This document shows positions 1 through 6,260 of a stretch of 23,123 bases of DNA, piece by piece. The stretch's first letter is position 1, and every line of letters starts with the position of its first letter. Both the position numbers and the translations under genes were made by a program. The DNA comes from Oscillospiraceae bacterium. GTDB lineage: Bacteria > Bacillota > Clostridia > Oscillospirales > Oscillospiraceae. The notes under the pieces were generated by a model. It ran no database searches. It worked only from the letters and a program-made list of their open reading frames with translations, and was not told the DNA's origin. The stretch is from positions 1 to 23,123 of the forward strand of contig JAEDIN010000019.1 of NCBI GenBank assembly GCA_016292445.1, given 5' to 3'.

Positions 1-23
1 CGGATTAGTGGAGAGTGAAAAAG

Positions 24-54
24 TAAAAATCCCACACTTTCGTGCAGGATTTTT
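24..54 (-). terminator. Rho-independent terminator of the tRNA-Thr/tRNA-Tyr unit
   Basis: On the minus strand a 9-bp stem (ATCCTGCAC pairing with GTGTGGGAT, including two G-T pairs) closes a GAAA loop at 29-50 and is followed directly by a run of five T. It starts at the 3' end of tRNA-Tyr, as expected for the end of a short tRNA transcript. Confidence 0.8.
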
Positions 55-138
55 GGTGGGGGAAGATGGATTCGAACCATCGAAGGCATTGCCAGCAGAT
101 TTACAGTCTGTCCCCTTTGGCCACTCGGGAATTCCCCC
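54..138 (-). tRNA. tRNA-Tyr (anticodon GUA)
   Basis: The reverse complement folds as an 85-nt class II tRNA. The acceptor stem is GGGGGAA/TTCCCCC with discriminator A and an encoded CCA (54-56). The anticodon loop reads CTGTAAA, giving anticodon GUA. The T arm carries GGTTCGAATCC, and the long variable arm is the one expected for bacterial tRNA-Tyr. It is the second gene of a two-tRNA unit and lies 31 bases downstream of tRNA-Thr. Confidence 0.97.
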
Positions 139-169
139 ATATAAAAATCAGCATCATGCAAGCTCTCGA

Positions 170-245
170 TGGAGCTGGTGGACGGACTCGAACCCCCGAC
201 CTGCTGATTACAAATCAGCTGCTCTACCAACTGAGCTACACCAGC
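170..245 (-). tRNA. tRNA-Thr (anticodon UGU)
   Basis: The reverse complement gives a standard 76-nt tRNA. The acceptor stem is GCTGGTG/CACCAGC, the discriminator is U and CCA is encoded. The D arm is GCTCAGTTGGTAGAGC. The anticodon stem CTGAT/ATCAG surrounds a loop with UGU, and the T arm is GGGGGTTCGAGTCC. It is the first gene after the tRNA promoter. Confidence 0.97.
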
Positions 246-262
246 ACGATACCGGCTTGAAT

Positions 263-291
263 ATAATAGCAAACCGGCATGAGTTTGTCAA
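263..291 (-). promoter_or_regulatory. Sigma-A-type promoter of the tRNA unit
   Basis: On the minus strand a perfect TTGACA (291-286) is followed after 17 bases by TATTAT (268-263). Transcription would begin about 10 bases before the 5' end of tRNA-Thr at 245. The near-consensus match and short leader fit a strong stable-RNA promoter. Confidence 0.85.
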
Positions 292-342
292 CAAGAAAAT
301 TTCAAAATCAGCAAATATTTTTACATACCGGAGGAGATAAAA

Positions 343-585
343 ATGACTATTGCGGAATTATCCGGAGAATACAGAAAAAGCGGCGAGCTTTGCCGTGTGC
401 GGGCAGAGGAATTGGGCGAAAAGCTCAAAAAAGAAAAAATGTGCGAGATGGACAAGCTCCGTCTCCGACGAAAGATACATATGCTCTCTAATATGGCCAG
501 AGATGCCATTGCAACTTCAAATTACCTTGAAAATTACTACGGAGATGAGAAAAATGAACGAAAAAAAGCTGAATATGTTTGCTAA
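343..585 (+). CDS. Small charged helical protein of unknown function, upstream partner of a sigma-like gene
   Basis: This 80-residue protein has no family that I recognise. It is rich in Glu, Lys, Arg and Leu, looks almost fully helical and may form a coiled coil over residues 5-60. It has no signal peptide or membrane segment. The ATG is preceded by GGAGGAG at 330-336, a very good ribosome binding site, so it is likely translated despite its size. Its last 32 bases overlap the start of the sigma-region-4-like gene in another frame, so the two are probably translationally coupled and may work together. I found no convincing promoter in the 97 bases between it and tRNA-Thr. Paired small helical and sigma-like genes of this type occur in Clostridia, but a function is not known to me. 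Confidence 0.65.
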   Translation: MTIAELSGEYRKSGELCRVRAEELGEKLKKEKMCEMDKLRLRRKIHMLSNMARDAIATSNYLENYYGDEKNERKKAEYVC

Positions 586-871
586 GGAAGAGGAATATGC
601 CGCTTTGCGCCACTTTGTGAAGATGGTCGGGTCGAGCAAGGACGGCGGTATGGCGGCATCGGTCAAAAGGGCGATAGACCGCGAGCTTACCAAGCGTCAG
701 AGGCAGCTCGTGTATATGTACTACCTCGAACAGATGCGTATGCAGGATATCGCCGATGAGCTGGGGCTGAGCATATCCAGTGTGAGCCGCACGATAAAGC
801 GCGGCAGACGCAGACTGAAAAAATGCCTGCGCTACGGCGGAAGAGCTCTGATCGAGTCGCTGGAAGATTGA
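554..871 (+). CDS. Sigma-70 region 4-like helix-turn-helix DNA-binding protein
   Basis: The 105-residue protein has a helix-turn-helix of the sigma-70 region 4 type at about residues 45-90. It contains LTKRQRQLVYMYYLEQ, then MQDIADELGLSISSVSRTIK, then a basic tail (RGRRRLKK). There is no region 2, so it lacks the part of a sigma factor that binds the -10 element. It is more likely an accessory regulator or a phage-type late-gene activator than a complete sigma factor. I chose ATG 554 because GGAG at 541-544 lies 9 bases before it; ATG 545 directly abuts that site. The gene starts inside the preceding small gene, which suggests coupled translation. The sequence does not show what it regulates. 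Confidence 0.75.
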   Translation: MNEKKLNMFAKEEEYAALRHFVKMVGSSKDGGMAASVKRAIDRELTKRQRQLVYMYYLEQMRMQDIADELGLSISSVSRTIKRGRRRLKKCLRYGGRALIESLED

Positions 872-876
872 AGCGG

Positions 877-905
877 TTTACTTAGCTGTCGATTTGTGTT
901 AGAAT
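877..905 (+). promoter_or_regulatory. Candidate promoter of the GH25 lysozyme gene
   Basis: TTTACT (877-882) and TAGAAT (900-905) are separated by 17 bases, 25 bases before the GTG start. It lies just after the sigma-like gene, so the lysozyme gene can be transcribed alone. Confidence 0.5.
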
Positions 906-930
906 AGGGCCATGTTGAAAGGAGCATGGC

Positions 931-1812
931 GTGAATACTAAGCAAAGAAAGAAAAAAGAAAGTATAAAAACCATACAGCTTATACTGCTTGCCATCGCCG
1001 TTACCGCACTGGTGCTGCTTGTCGTAAAGGCCTATGAGCATAATTTAAGCATCAGAAACGATCCCCATTACGGACAGGTCGAGGTTTTTAACGGCGAGGA
1101 CTATGTCTGGATAACCCCCGAGGAGGGAGTTGCGCCAAATACGCTCAAGGCCGAGGAGTTTAAAACCGACTCCGACGGCAGACCCGTTTACACCGGAACG
1201 CAGTTTAAGGCGATGACCGGAATTGATGTTTCGCAGTATCAGGGTGAGATAGACTGGCAGAAGGTGTACGACAGCGGCATCCGCTTTGCGATCGTAAGGG
1301 CAGGCGGCAGATACTACGGTGAAGAAGGCGAAATGTACACCGACGATAACTTTGCCGCAAACCTCGCGGGAGCAAAGAAAGTCGGATTAAAGGTCGGAGT
1401 GTATTTTTTCTCACAGGCAATAAGCACCGAGGAAGCACGCGAGGAGGCACGGTATACGCTTGAGCTTATCGGCGATTCACAGCTTGACCTGCCGGTGTTC
1501 TGTGATTGGGAGCGCGTTGCCGACACCGAGGCGAGAACGAACGGGCTTGACGGCGCAACGATGACCGATTGCGCAGCGGCATTCTGTCAAACGATCGAGC
1601 AGGCGGGGTATGCCGCCGGTGTGTATGTTTACCCCGATACCGGCTACTACGGCTATGAGCTCGCCCGGCTCACGGACTATACATTTTGGTGCACGAGTCT
1701 CGGCAATCACCCGTTTTTTTACTATGCACATACGCTGTGGCAATACAGTTTTGACGGCAAAGTCCCCGGCATTGACCACAAGTGCGATATGAATATGATG
1801 TTTTATAAATGA
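931..1812 (+). CDS. Membrane-anchored GH25 family lysozyme (N-acetylmuramidase)
   Basis: This 293-residue protein cleaves the MurNAc-GlcNAc bond of peptidoglycan, judged by family. A basic N-terminus (residues 4-13) is followed by one hydrophobic segment at about 14-33, so it is probably anchored in the membrane with the enzyme outside. The GH25 domain runs from about residue 95 to the end. It begins with GIDVSQYQG (Asp99) and carries the DxE pair in FCDWE (Asp192, Glu194), the residues expected at the GH25 active site. The last part (TLWQYSF...GIDHKCDMN) is also typical of the family. The GTG start is supported by GAAAGGAG at 917-924; the ATG at 926 meets a stop after two codons. No cell-wall-binding repeats are present. 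A cell-wall remodelling role is more likely than a phage endolysin, because no holin or phage genes are near. Confidence 0.9.
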   Translation: MNTKQRKKKESIKTIQLILLAIAVTALVLLVVKAYEHNLSIRNDPHYGQVEVFNGEDYVWITPEEGVAPNTLKAEEFKTDSDGRPVYTGTQFKAMTGIDVSQYQGEIDWQKVYDSGIRFAIVRAGGRYYGEEGEMYTDDNFAANLAGAKKVGLKVGVYFFSQAISTEEAREEARYTLELIGDSQLDLPVFCDWERVADTEARTNGLDGATMTDCAAAFCQTIEQAGYAAGVYVYPDTGYYGYELARLTDYTFWCTSLGNHPFFYYAHTLWQYSFDGKVPGIDHKCDMNMMFYK

Positions 1813-1816
1813 TTAA

Positions 1817-1839
1817 GGCACTGCGATCGCTGCAGTGCC
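1817..1839. terminator. Convergent hairpin terminator between the lysozyme gene and the nitroreductase gene
   Basis: GGCACTGC (1817-1824) pairs perfectly with GCAGTGCC (1832-1839) around a 7-base loop. The flanks are A/T rich on both sides but lack a clean run of T. Its place between two converging genes suggests it serves both strands. Confidence 0.6.
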
Positions 1840-1847
1840 CTAATTAT

Positions 1848-2366
1848 TTATATATTGTATATACGGTTATCTCTTCTCTCGGAGGCGTCGGGCAGCTCAC
1901 AGTCCCGATAGCCGAGTATGCAGTTGCCTATACCGACATAGTTGTCGCTTATGCCGTGCCGGCGCAGGAGCTGTCTGCCGTATTCGGTGTCGAAAACCTG
2001 ACGGGCGCGGTGTATCCAGCAGGAGTCAACTCCGACGGAAAATGCGGCGTTCATCAGATTGCCCATCACGAGACTCCCGTCCTCAACATAGGTCATAACA
2101 TTCTTGTCGGCAAGCACAACCACCACGGTCGGCGCACCGTAAAACGGGTCGAAGTCACGGCCCATTATCTCGGCATTGAGGCGTGAAAGCTCCGAAATGA
2201 CCTCTTTGTCCTGAATAACGAGCATAACGGTCGACTGTCTGTTCATGCCGCTGGGAGCATAAAGCCCTGCCTTGAGTATTGCCTTGAGCTTCTCGGGGGC
2301 TACCTGCTCCTGCGTGTATCTTCTGACGCTTCTGCGCTTAGTTAAGCATTTTAAAACATCATTCAT
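1848..2366 (-). CDS. Small nitroreductase family oxidoreductase
   Basis: The 172-residue protein matches the FMN-dependent nitroreductase family, which reduces nitro compounds, quinones or flavins with NAD(P)H. The N-terminal RRSVRRYTQEQV and GLYAPSGMNRQ segments are the usual FMN phosphate-contact regions. The C-terminal VGIGNCILGYRDCELP matches the family's final G-Y-x-x-x-E-L-P element. ATG 2366 is preceded by GGAGG with 9 bases between. A longer open frame from 2399 would use codons inside the upstream gene and lacks a ribosome binding site. It overlaps the end of the coiled-coil gene by 8 bases and is the last gene of the minus-strand operon. The natural substrate cannot be told from sequence. 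Confidence 0.88.
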   Translation of the reverse strand: MNDVLKCLTKRRSVRRYTQEQVAPEKLKAILKAGLYAPSGMNRQSTVMLVIQDKEVISELSRLNAEIMGRDFDPFYGAPTVVVVLADKNVMTYVEDGSLVMGNLMNAAFSVGVDSCWIHRARQVFDTEYGRQLLRRHGISDNYVGIGNCILGYRDCELPDASERRDNRIYNI

Positions 2367-2766
2367 TGTCGGTATCCTCCGCATCAATATAATAGGCAAT
2401 TTCGGGGTATGTACCCTTGTATCCCTTTGAAGCCTCGACGGCAGCCTTGGCGGCTTCGAGCTCGGTGCGCATCACTTCTATGCGGTCGTCTATTGCCTGA
2501 AGCTCCTGAAACAGGGTCGCAAATTTGCCCTCGGCGCAGTCTCGGTTCTGGTCGTAGTATTGCCTGCCTATCTCGATAAAAACCTTCTTCTGCTCCTCAA
2601 GCTCGCCGTTTATCTGGAGATTGAGCTTGGCGATGCTTGCGTAGCACCTTGCGGTGGTCGAGCTGCGGTCATAGGCGTCCTTGAGCGCACCGCTTTCGAC
2701 ATAGTCCTTTGCCTTCTTACCGACGGCGCTTATAGTGCCCTTTATTATGCTTTTGTAATCAGCCAT
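2359..2766 (-). CDS. Coiled-coil protein of unknown function between lgt and a nitroreductase gene
   Basis: This 135-residue protein is not one I can assign to a family. A short N-terminal part (residues 1-35) is followed by about 85 residues of predicted helix with coiled-coil character (INGELEEQKKVFIEIGRQYY, then ELQAIDDRIEVMRTELEAAK) and an acidic tail (DAEDTDNE). It has no signal peptide, membrane segment or zinc-binding cysteines. It overlaps lgt by 8 bases upstream and the nitroreductase gene by 8 bases downstream, so all three are probably translated in a coupled way. A cytoplasmic scaffold or a partner of the envelope-related genes is possible, but that is only inference from position. 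Confidence 0.75.
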   Translation of the reverse strand: MADYKSIIKGTISAVGKKAKDYVESGALKDAYDRSSTTARCYASIAKLNLQINGELEEQKKVFIEIGRQYYDQNRDCAEGKFATLFQELQAIDDRIEVMRTELEAAKAAVEASKGYKGTYPEIAYYIDAEDTDNE

Positions 2767-3634
2767 TATCTTCTCCCTTCCTTGCGTTAACGAACATATC
2801 TTCGGGATTGTGCTGCTTTCTTGCGTTAATTATGAGTATCGCGAGCGAAACAACTGCGCTGACTATTGCCAGCAGCTGCGACACTCTTATATCGGTCGAG
2901 CCGATGTAAAGACTGTCCGTGCGCAGACCCTCTATCCACGCTCTGCCAAGACCGTACCAGAGTATGTACAGCCAGAAAACCTGCCCGTCATATTTGCGCT
3001 TGCCCTTTTTGGACCATATGTGCAGCACGATAAGTCCGAGTAAATTCCACAGGCTTTCGTACAAAAATGTCGGATGTACATACAGCGTCTCAAAGCCTGG
3101 GACTGTAAGTCCCATGCGGCAGAAAATCTCCGTCTGTGCGCCGAAGGCCTCGCGGTTTATGAAGTTTCCCCAGCGGCCGACTGACTGGCCTATCAATAGG
3201 CCGAAGGCGGTTAGGTCGGCAACGGCGAACACCCGAATTCTCTTTGCCCGACACCATATTATGCCGACGATTATTCCGGCGATTATGCCGCCGTAGATGG
3301 CAAGTCCGCCGTCACGCAGCGCAAATATTCTGTCCGGATTTGCGATGAAGTAGTCAAGCTTGAACAGAACATAGTATAGTCTTGCACCGATTATACAGGT
3401 GGGAATGAGCCAAATGACAAGCTCATACAGCTCATCGGAGCTAAGCCCAAACTCCTTTGCCCGTTTTGCGCAGTAGAGCGCGGCAAGAATAAAGCCGAGG
3501 GCAATAATAACGCCGTAAAAGTATATCTCCAGACCGAAAAGATTAAAGCTGTACGGTGGATCGATGCTCCAATCTCCGAGCATCGGAAAGCTTATCTGCG
3601 CCGATCTGAGCATTGTTGCAGTTAAAAGATTCAT
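2759..3634 (-). CDS. lgt: Prolipoprotein diacylglyceryl transferase
   Basis: Lgt transfers diacylglycerol from phosphatidylglycerol to the lipobox cysteine of prelipoproteins in the cytoplasmic membrane, the first step of lipoprotein maturation. The 291-residue protein is of usual size and has about seven hydrophobic segments. It carries the family signature GRWGNFINREAFG at residues 153-165, the IYGG motif at 113-116, HPTFLYES at 187-194 and the GLRTDSL segment with a conserved Arg near 238. The start is ATG 3634, 2 bases after the ymfH-type stop and with AAGG 8 bases upstream. A longer open frame reaching 3715 would lie inside the previous gene. Lgt is the third gene of an operon led by two M16-type genes. 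Confidence 0.96.
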   Translation of the reverse strand: MNLLTATMLRSAQISFPMLGDWSIDPPYSFNLFGLEIYFYGVIIALGFILAALYCAKRAKEFGLSSDELYELVIWLIPTCIIGARLYYVLFKLDYFIANPDRIFALRDGGLAIYGGIIAGIIVGIIWCRAKRIRVFAVADLTAFGLLIGQSVGRWGNFINREAFGAQTEIFCRMGLTVPGFETLYVHPTFLYESLWNLLGLIVLHIWSKKGKRKYDGQVFWLYILWYGLGRAWIEGLRTDSLYIGSTDIRVSQLLAIVSAVVSLAILIINARKQHNPEDMFVNARKGEDNG

Positions 3635-3636
3635 AA

Positions 3637-4917
3637 TTATACCTTGCTTATAGGAGTCAGCACGCTCATGGCGAGCCTGTCGGGCGCCATAAAGGCGGTC
3701 AAAAAGTCCTCGCACTCAGCGATATCTATGCTTTCGAGCACATCGAAGCTGTCAAGCGAGCAGTAGCCGCCGAAAAGCCCCGTCACCATAGAAATGCAGA
3801 TGTTGTCAAAGTCCTCGAGTCCGCGCAGTCTTGCGCCGAACGAGGCTTTTTTTGCACGCATAAAGGCGTCGCGGTCAAGACCGTGCTCCTTAACACCGCT
3901 GATTGCGGAGTTTATCTCGCGCAGAACACGCTGCGGATCGTTGCTCTCACCGCCTATCATGACGGTGGCAACGCCTGCGGTGTAGTCGATCTCATAGTCG
4001 TAGTCGCGATTAAGAAGTCCTTCGGAATACAGGCGGTTGTAGAATGTGCCCGATGAGCCGAACAAAGTGCGCAGAGCAAGCTGCGCAACTATCTTCTGCC
4101 GCTGCAGAGACTCGCCTCTGCCTGCCGGAGTGACCTTTGCGCCGATTAGAAACTGCGGCGCGGAAAGCTCCATCTTCTCCTCGTGATACGACTCAATGGG
4201 GAACTCCGACTCCTTTTCGCCGAGGTCGGCGGACGGTATCTCCGCCTTTTCCTCGGGCAGAATTTCCTTCGCTATCTCATATATTTTCTCCGGGTCGCAG
4301 TCCGCGGCAACGCAAAGCACCATATTTGACGGTGCGTAAAACGCCTTGTGGCAGTTGTACAGCGTTTCGGCGGTGATCTCGGCAATGCTCTCAACGCTGC
4401 CGGCGACTTGGTCGCGCACGGGGTTATGCTCATACAGCATACGCATCAGACGGTTATAGATAACATAGCCGGGACTGTCCTCAACCATACCTATCTCCTG
4501 ACCGATGATGCCCTGCTCCTTATTAACCGTTTCGTCGGTGAAATAGGGGGTGGACACAAAGTTCAGCAGCATACGCAGGTTTTCCTCAAAGCCCGAGGTG
4601 CAGTCGAAATAATATGCCGTCATACCTCCGGAGGTAAAGGCGTTGGGCTGCGCCCCGTTTGCCGAAAGGGTGCTGAGCGCATTGTCACCGTCGGGCATAT
4701 CAAACATCTTGTGCTCAAGAAAATGCGCAACTCCGGCAGGCGTGTCGTGCCACTGATTGTTCAGGAAAAACCTGCGGTGTGCGCCGCCGTAATTTGTCGC
4801 AAACACGGCGTAACCGAGCTTAAAGCCGGGCTTTGTGACAACATTTATCCTTAAGCCGTTGGGCAGCTCGGCGGTATAAAGTGTTTCGCCGATTTTTGAA
4901 AAATGCTTACGGTTCAT
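3637..4917 (-). CDS. ymfH: M16 family zinc metallopeptidase, YmfH type
   Basis: The 426-residue protein is an M16B (insulinase/processing peptidase type) enzyme. The inverted zinc motif HFLEH is at residues 65-69, and a distal zinc-ligand Glu is at about 141 in GQEIGM. A C-terminal M16 half (about 190-426) completes the usual two-domain subunit. ATG 4917 is preceded by AGGAGG with 11 bases between; an extension to 4986 would lie inside the upstream gene. It overlaps that inactive homologue by 11 bases, which suggests a heterodimer of active and inactive chains as in other M16B pairs. The pair corresponds to B. subtilis YmfH/YmfF, which have been linked genetically to 5-aminopentanol modification of elongation factor P. 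No efp gene lies in this window, so that role is only inferred. Confidence 0.85.
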   Translation of the reverse strand: MNRKHFSKIGETLYTAELPNGLRINVVTKPGFKLGYAVFATNYGGAHRRFFLNNQWHDTPAGVAHFLEHKMFDMPDGDNALSTLSANGAQPNAFTSGGMTAYYFDCTSGFEENLRMLLNFVSTPYFTDETVNKEQGIIGQEIGMVEDSPGYVIYNRLMRMLYEHNPVRDQVAGSVESIAEITAETLYNCHKAFYAPSNMVLCVAADCDPEKIYEIAKEILPEEKAEIPSADLGEKESEFPIESYHEEKMELSAPQFLIGAKVTPAGRGESLQRQKIVAQLALRTLFGSSGTFYNRLYSEGLLNRDYDYEIDYTAGVATVMIGGESNDPQRVLREINSAISGVKEHGLDRDAFMRAKKASFGARLRGLEDFDNICISMVTGLFGGYCSLDSFDVLESIDIAECEDFLTAFMAPDRLAMSVLTPISKV

Positions 4918-6199
4918 CGTCTTCGCCGCCTCCTCGCAGGAAATATTCAGCGTCAAGCACAACGCTGCTTGCAATTTTGATAACATCCTCGCGGCTTACA
5001 TCGCAGACCAGAGCGGCAAGCTCATCGGGTGAAAACTCAAGCCCGTCAATGGTGTTTGCAAGATAGAAGCCCTCAAGCTCACCCTGCGAATCAAGACATG
5101 CGAGCAGGTCGGAGGCAACGCTGCGGCGGGCCGCCTCGAGCTCCTCGTCTGAAATATCGCCGCTTTTGACTGCCTCAAGCTGGGCAAGTATCTCCGATTT
5201 CGCCTCATCGACCTTGTCAAAATCGACCCCCGAGGAAACCAGCATAATGCCCTTGTGCGTGTCTACCGTCGAGCTTGCGTAATAGCACAGTGACAGCTTT
5301 TCTCGCACATTCATAAACAGCTTCGAGGTAACGCCGCTGCCGTAAACCGCATTAAACACATAGATAGCGGCAAGGTCGGGTTCTTCCATGCACTCGCCGA
5401 GCCTGAAGCCCATAACGAGCTTGCCCTGAGTGACAGACATCTCATCGACGAACGAGCGCACCTTGTCCTCAACTGCGTTCATGCGAATATCCGTGCCGAT
5501 ATCGTAGTTTATCTCGCCCCTTGTCATGCCGGAAAGTGCGTCGGAGAGTATATCGGCAACCTTTGATGCTTCCATGCTGCCGCAGTAGAATATTTCAACG
5601 GGGCTTGCGGATATAAGGCTGTGGTAATATTTCGTGAGCTTTTGATAATAAATGCTCTCGGCGGTATCCTCCGTGCCGAAGCGCGAAACAGCGTAGTCCT
5701 CATAGCAGCACATCTGCTCAAGCAGGCGGAAATGCGCATAGGAGCGTTTTTCGTTTACTCTGCTGCGGATAAGCTCAAGAAGCTTTTCCTTTTCGCTCTC
5801 GACATAGGCGGGCAGAAACAGGCCGCCCCTCGTATTGGGGGCTAAAAGCATCTCGCAGCTTAGATTGGCGGCCTTTTCAAAAGCTTCGCTGCCGGCGGGC
5901 AGGTATTTATCATCGGGGAAGCTGGCATAAAAGCCGATGCACTGAATTTCACCGATTTTTCGCACGATGGGCTCAACTCCCGTGCCGTAGAGCGAGTCAA
6001 GCTCGGCGGCGATAGTCTGCATATCGGGGTGAAATCTTGTGCCGCGGCGAAGCACGAAGGGCAGCACGGCATTGAATGCCGCAGTTTCTCTTTTTAGCTG
6101 GGTTAGAAGATTGATGCTCAGGCATCCCGTTTTAAACTTGTCGCTGCGCAGGGCGGTGAGCCATACGCCGGGAATAAGCTCTGTTCTGACGGTTTCCAT
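4907..6199 (-). CDS. ymfF: Catalytically inactive M16 family peptidase homologue, YmfF type
   Basis: This 430-residue protein has the M16B two-domain layout but no HxxEH. The corresponding stretch reads LPFVLRRGTRFHPD, so zinc binding and peptidase activity should be lost. The C-terminal half is well conserved (GSGVTSKLFMNVREKLSLCY and the DISDEELEAARR helix), as in subunits that help hold substrate. The ATG has GGAGG 7 bases upstream. It is followed directly by the active partner with an 11-base overlap, matching the YmfF-YmfH pair of Bacillota. A candidate extended -10 promoter lies just upstream, but read-through from the glucan synthase gene is also possible. The assignment to this pair is good; the biological role is not certain. 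Confidence 0.85.
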   Translation of the reverse strand: METVRTELIPGVWLTALRSDKFKTGCLSINLLTQLKRETAAFNAVLPFVLRRGTRFHPDMQTIAAELDSLYGTGVEPIVRKIGEIQCIGFYASFPDDKYLPAGSEAFEKAANLSCEMLLAPNTRGGLFLPAYVESEKEKLLELIRSRVNEKRSYAHFRLLEQMCCYEDYAVSRFGTEDTAESIYYQKLTKYYHSLISASPVEIFYCGSMEASKVADILSDALSGMTRGEINYDIGTDIRMNAVEDKVRSFVDEMSVTQGKLVMGFRLGECMEEPDLAAIYVFNAVYGSGVTSKLFMNVREKLSLCYYASSTVDTHKGIMLVSSGVDFDKVDEAKSEILAQLEAVKSGDISDEELEAARRSVASDLLACLDSQGELEGFYLANTIDGLEFSPDELAALVCDVSREDVIKIASSVVLDAEYFLRGGGEDDEP

Positions 6200-6245
6200 C
6201 CGGAAGCCTCCTTCACTACACAGTGTACTGTTCTGATAATATCAC

Positions 6246-6254
6246 ATTATAGCA
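6246..6254 (-). promoter_or_regulatory. Candidate extended -10 promoter for the ymfF-ymfH-lgt operon
   Basis: The minus strand reads TGCTATAAT here, a consensus -10 with the TGn extension. No good -35 is found 16-18 bases upstream. An ACAGT/ACTGT inverted repeat lies just downstream at 6220-6231. The site sits in the short gap after the glucan synthase stop codon. Confidence 0.45.
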
Positions 6255-6260
6255 CACTTT

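Noticed and set aside
8..340. Plus-strand open frames across the first 340 bases
   Set aside because: They run antisense through the two tRNA genes, their terminator and their promoter, and encode no recognisable protein.
350..871. A 173-codon version of the sigma-like protein starting at 350
   Set aside because: The first 68 codons lie in another frame over the small helical gene and have no ribosome binding site. GGAG before ATG 554 marks the likely start.
1..930. Possible integrated element next to the tRNA genes
   Set aside because: No integrase, no direct repeat of a tRNA 3' end and no phage structural gene is seen; the sigma-like gene alone is not enough.
1809..2186. A 125-codon plus-strand open frame after the lysozyme gene
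   Set aside because: It is antisense to the nitroreductase gene, overlaps the terminator hairpin and has no ribosome binding site.
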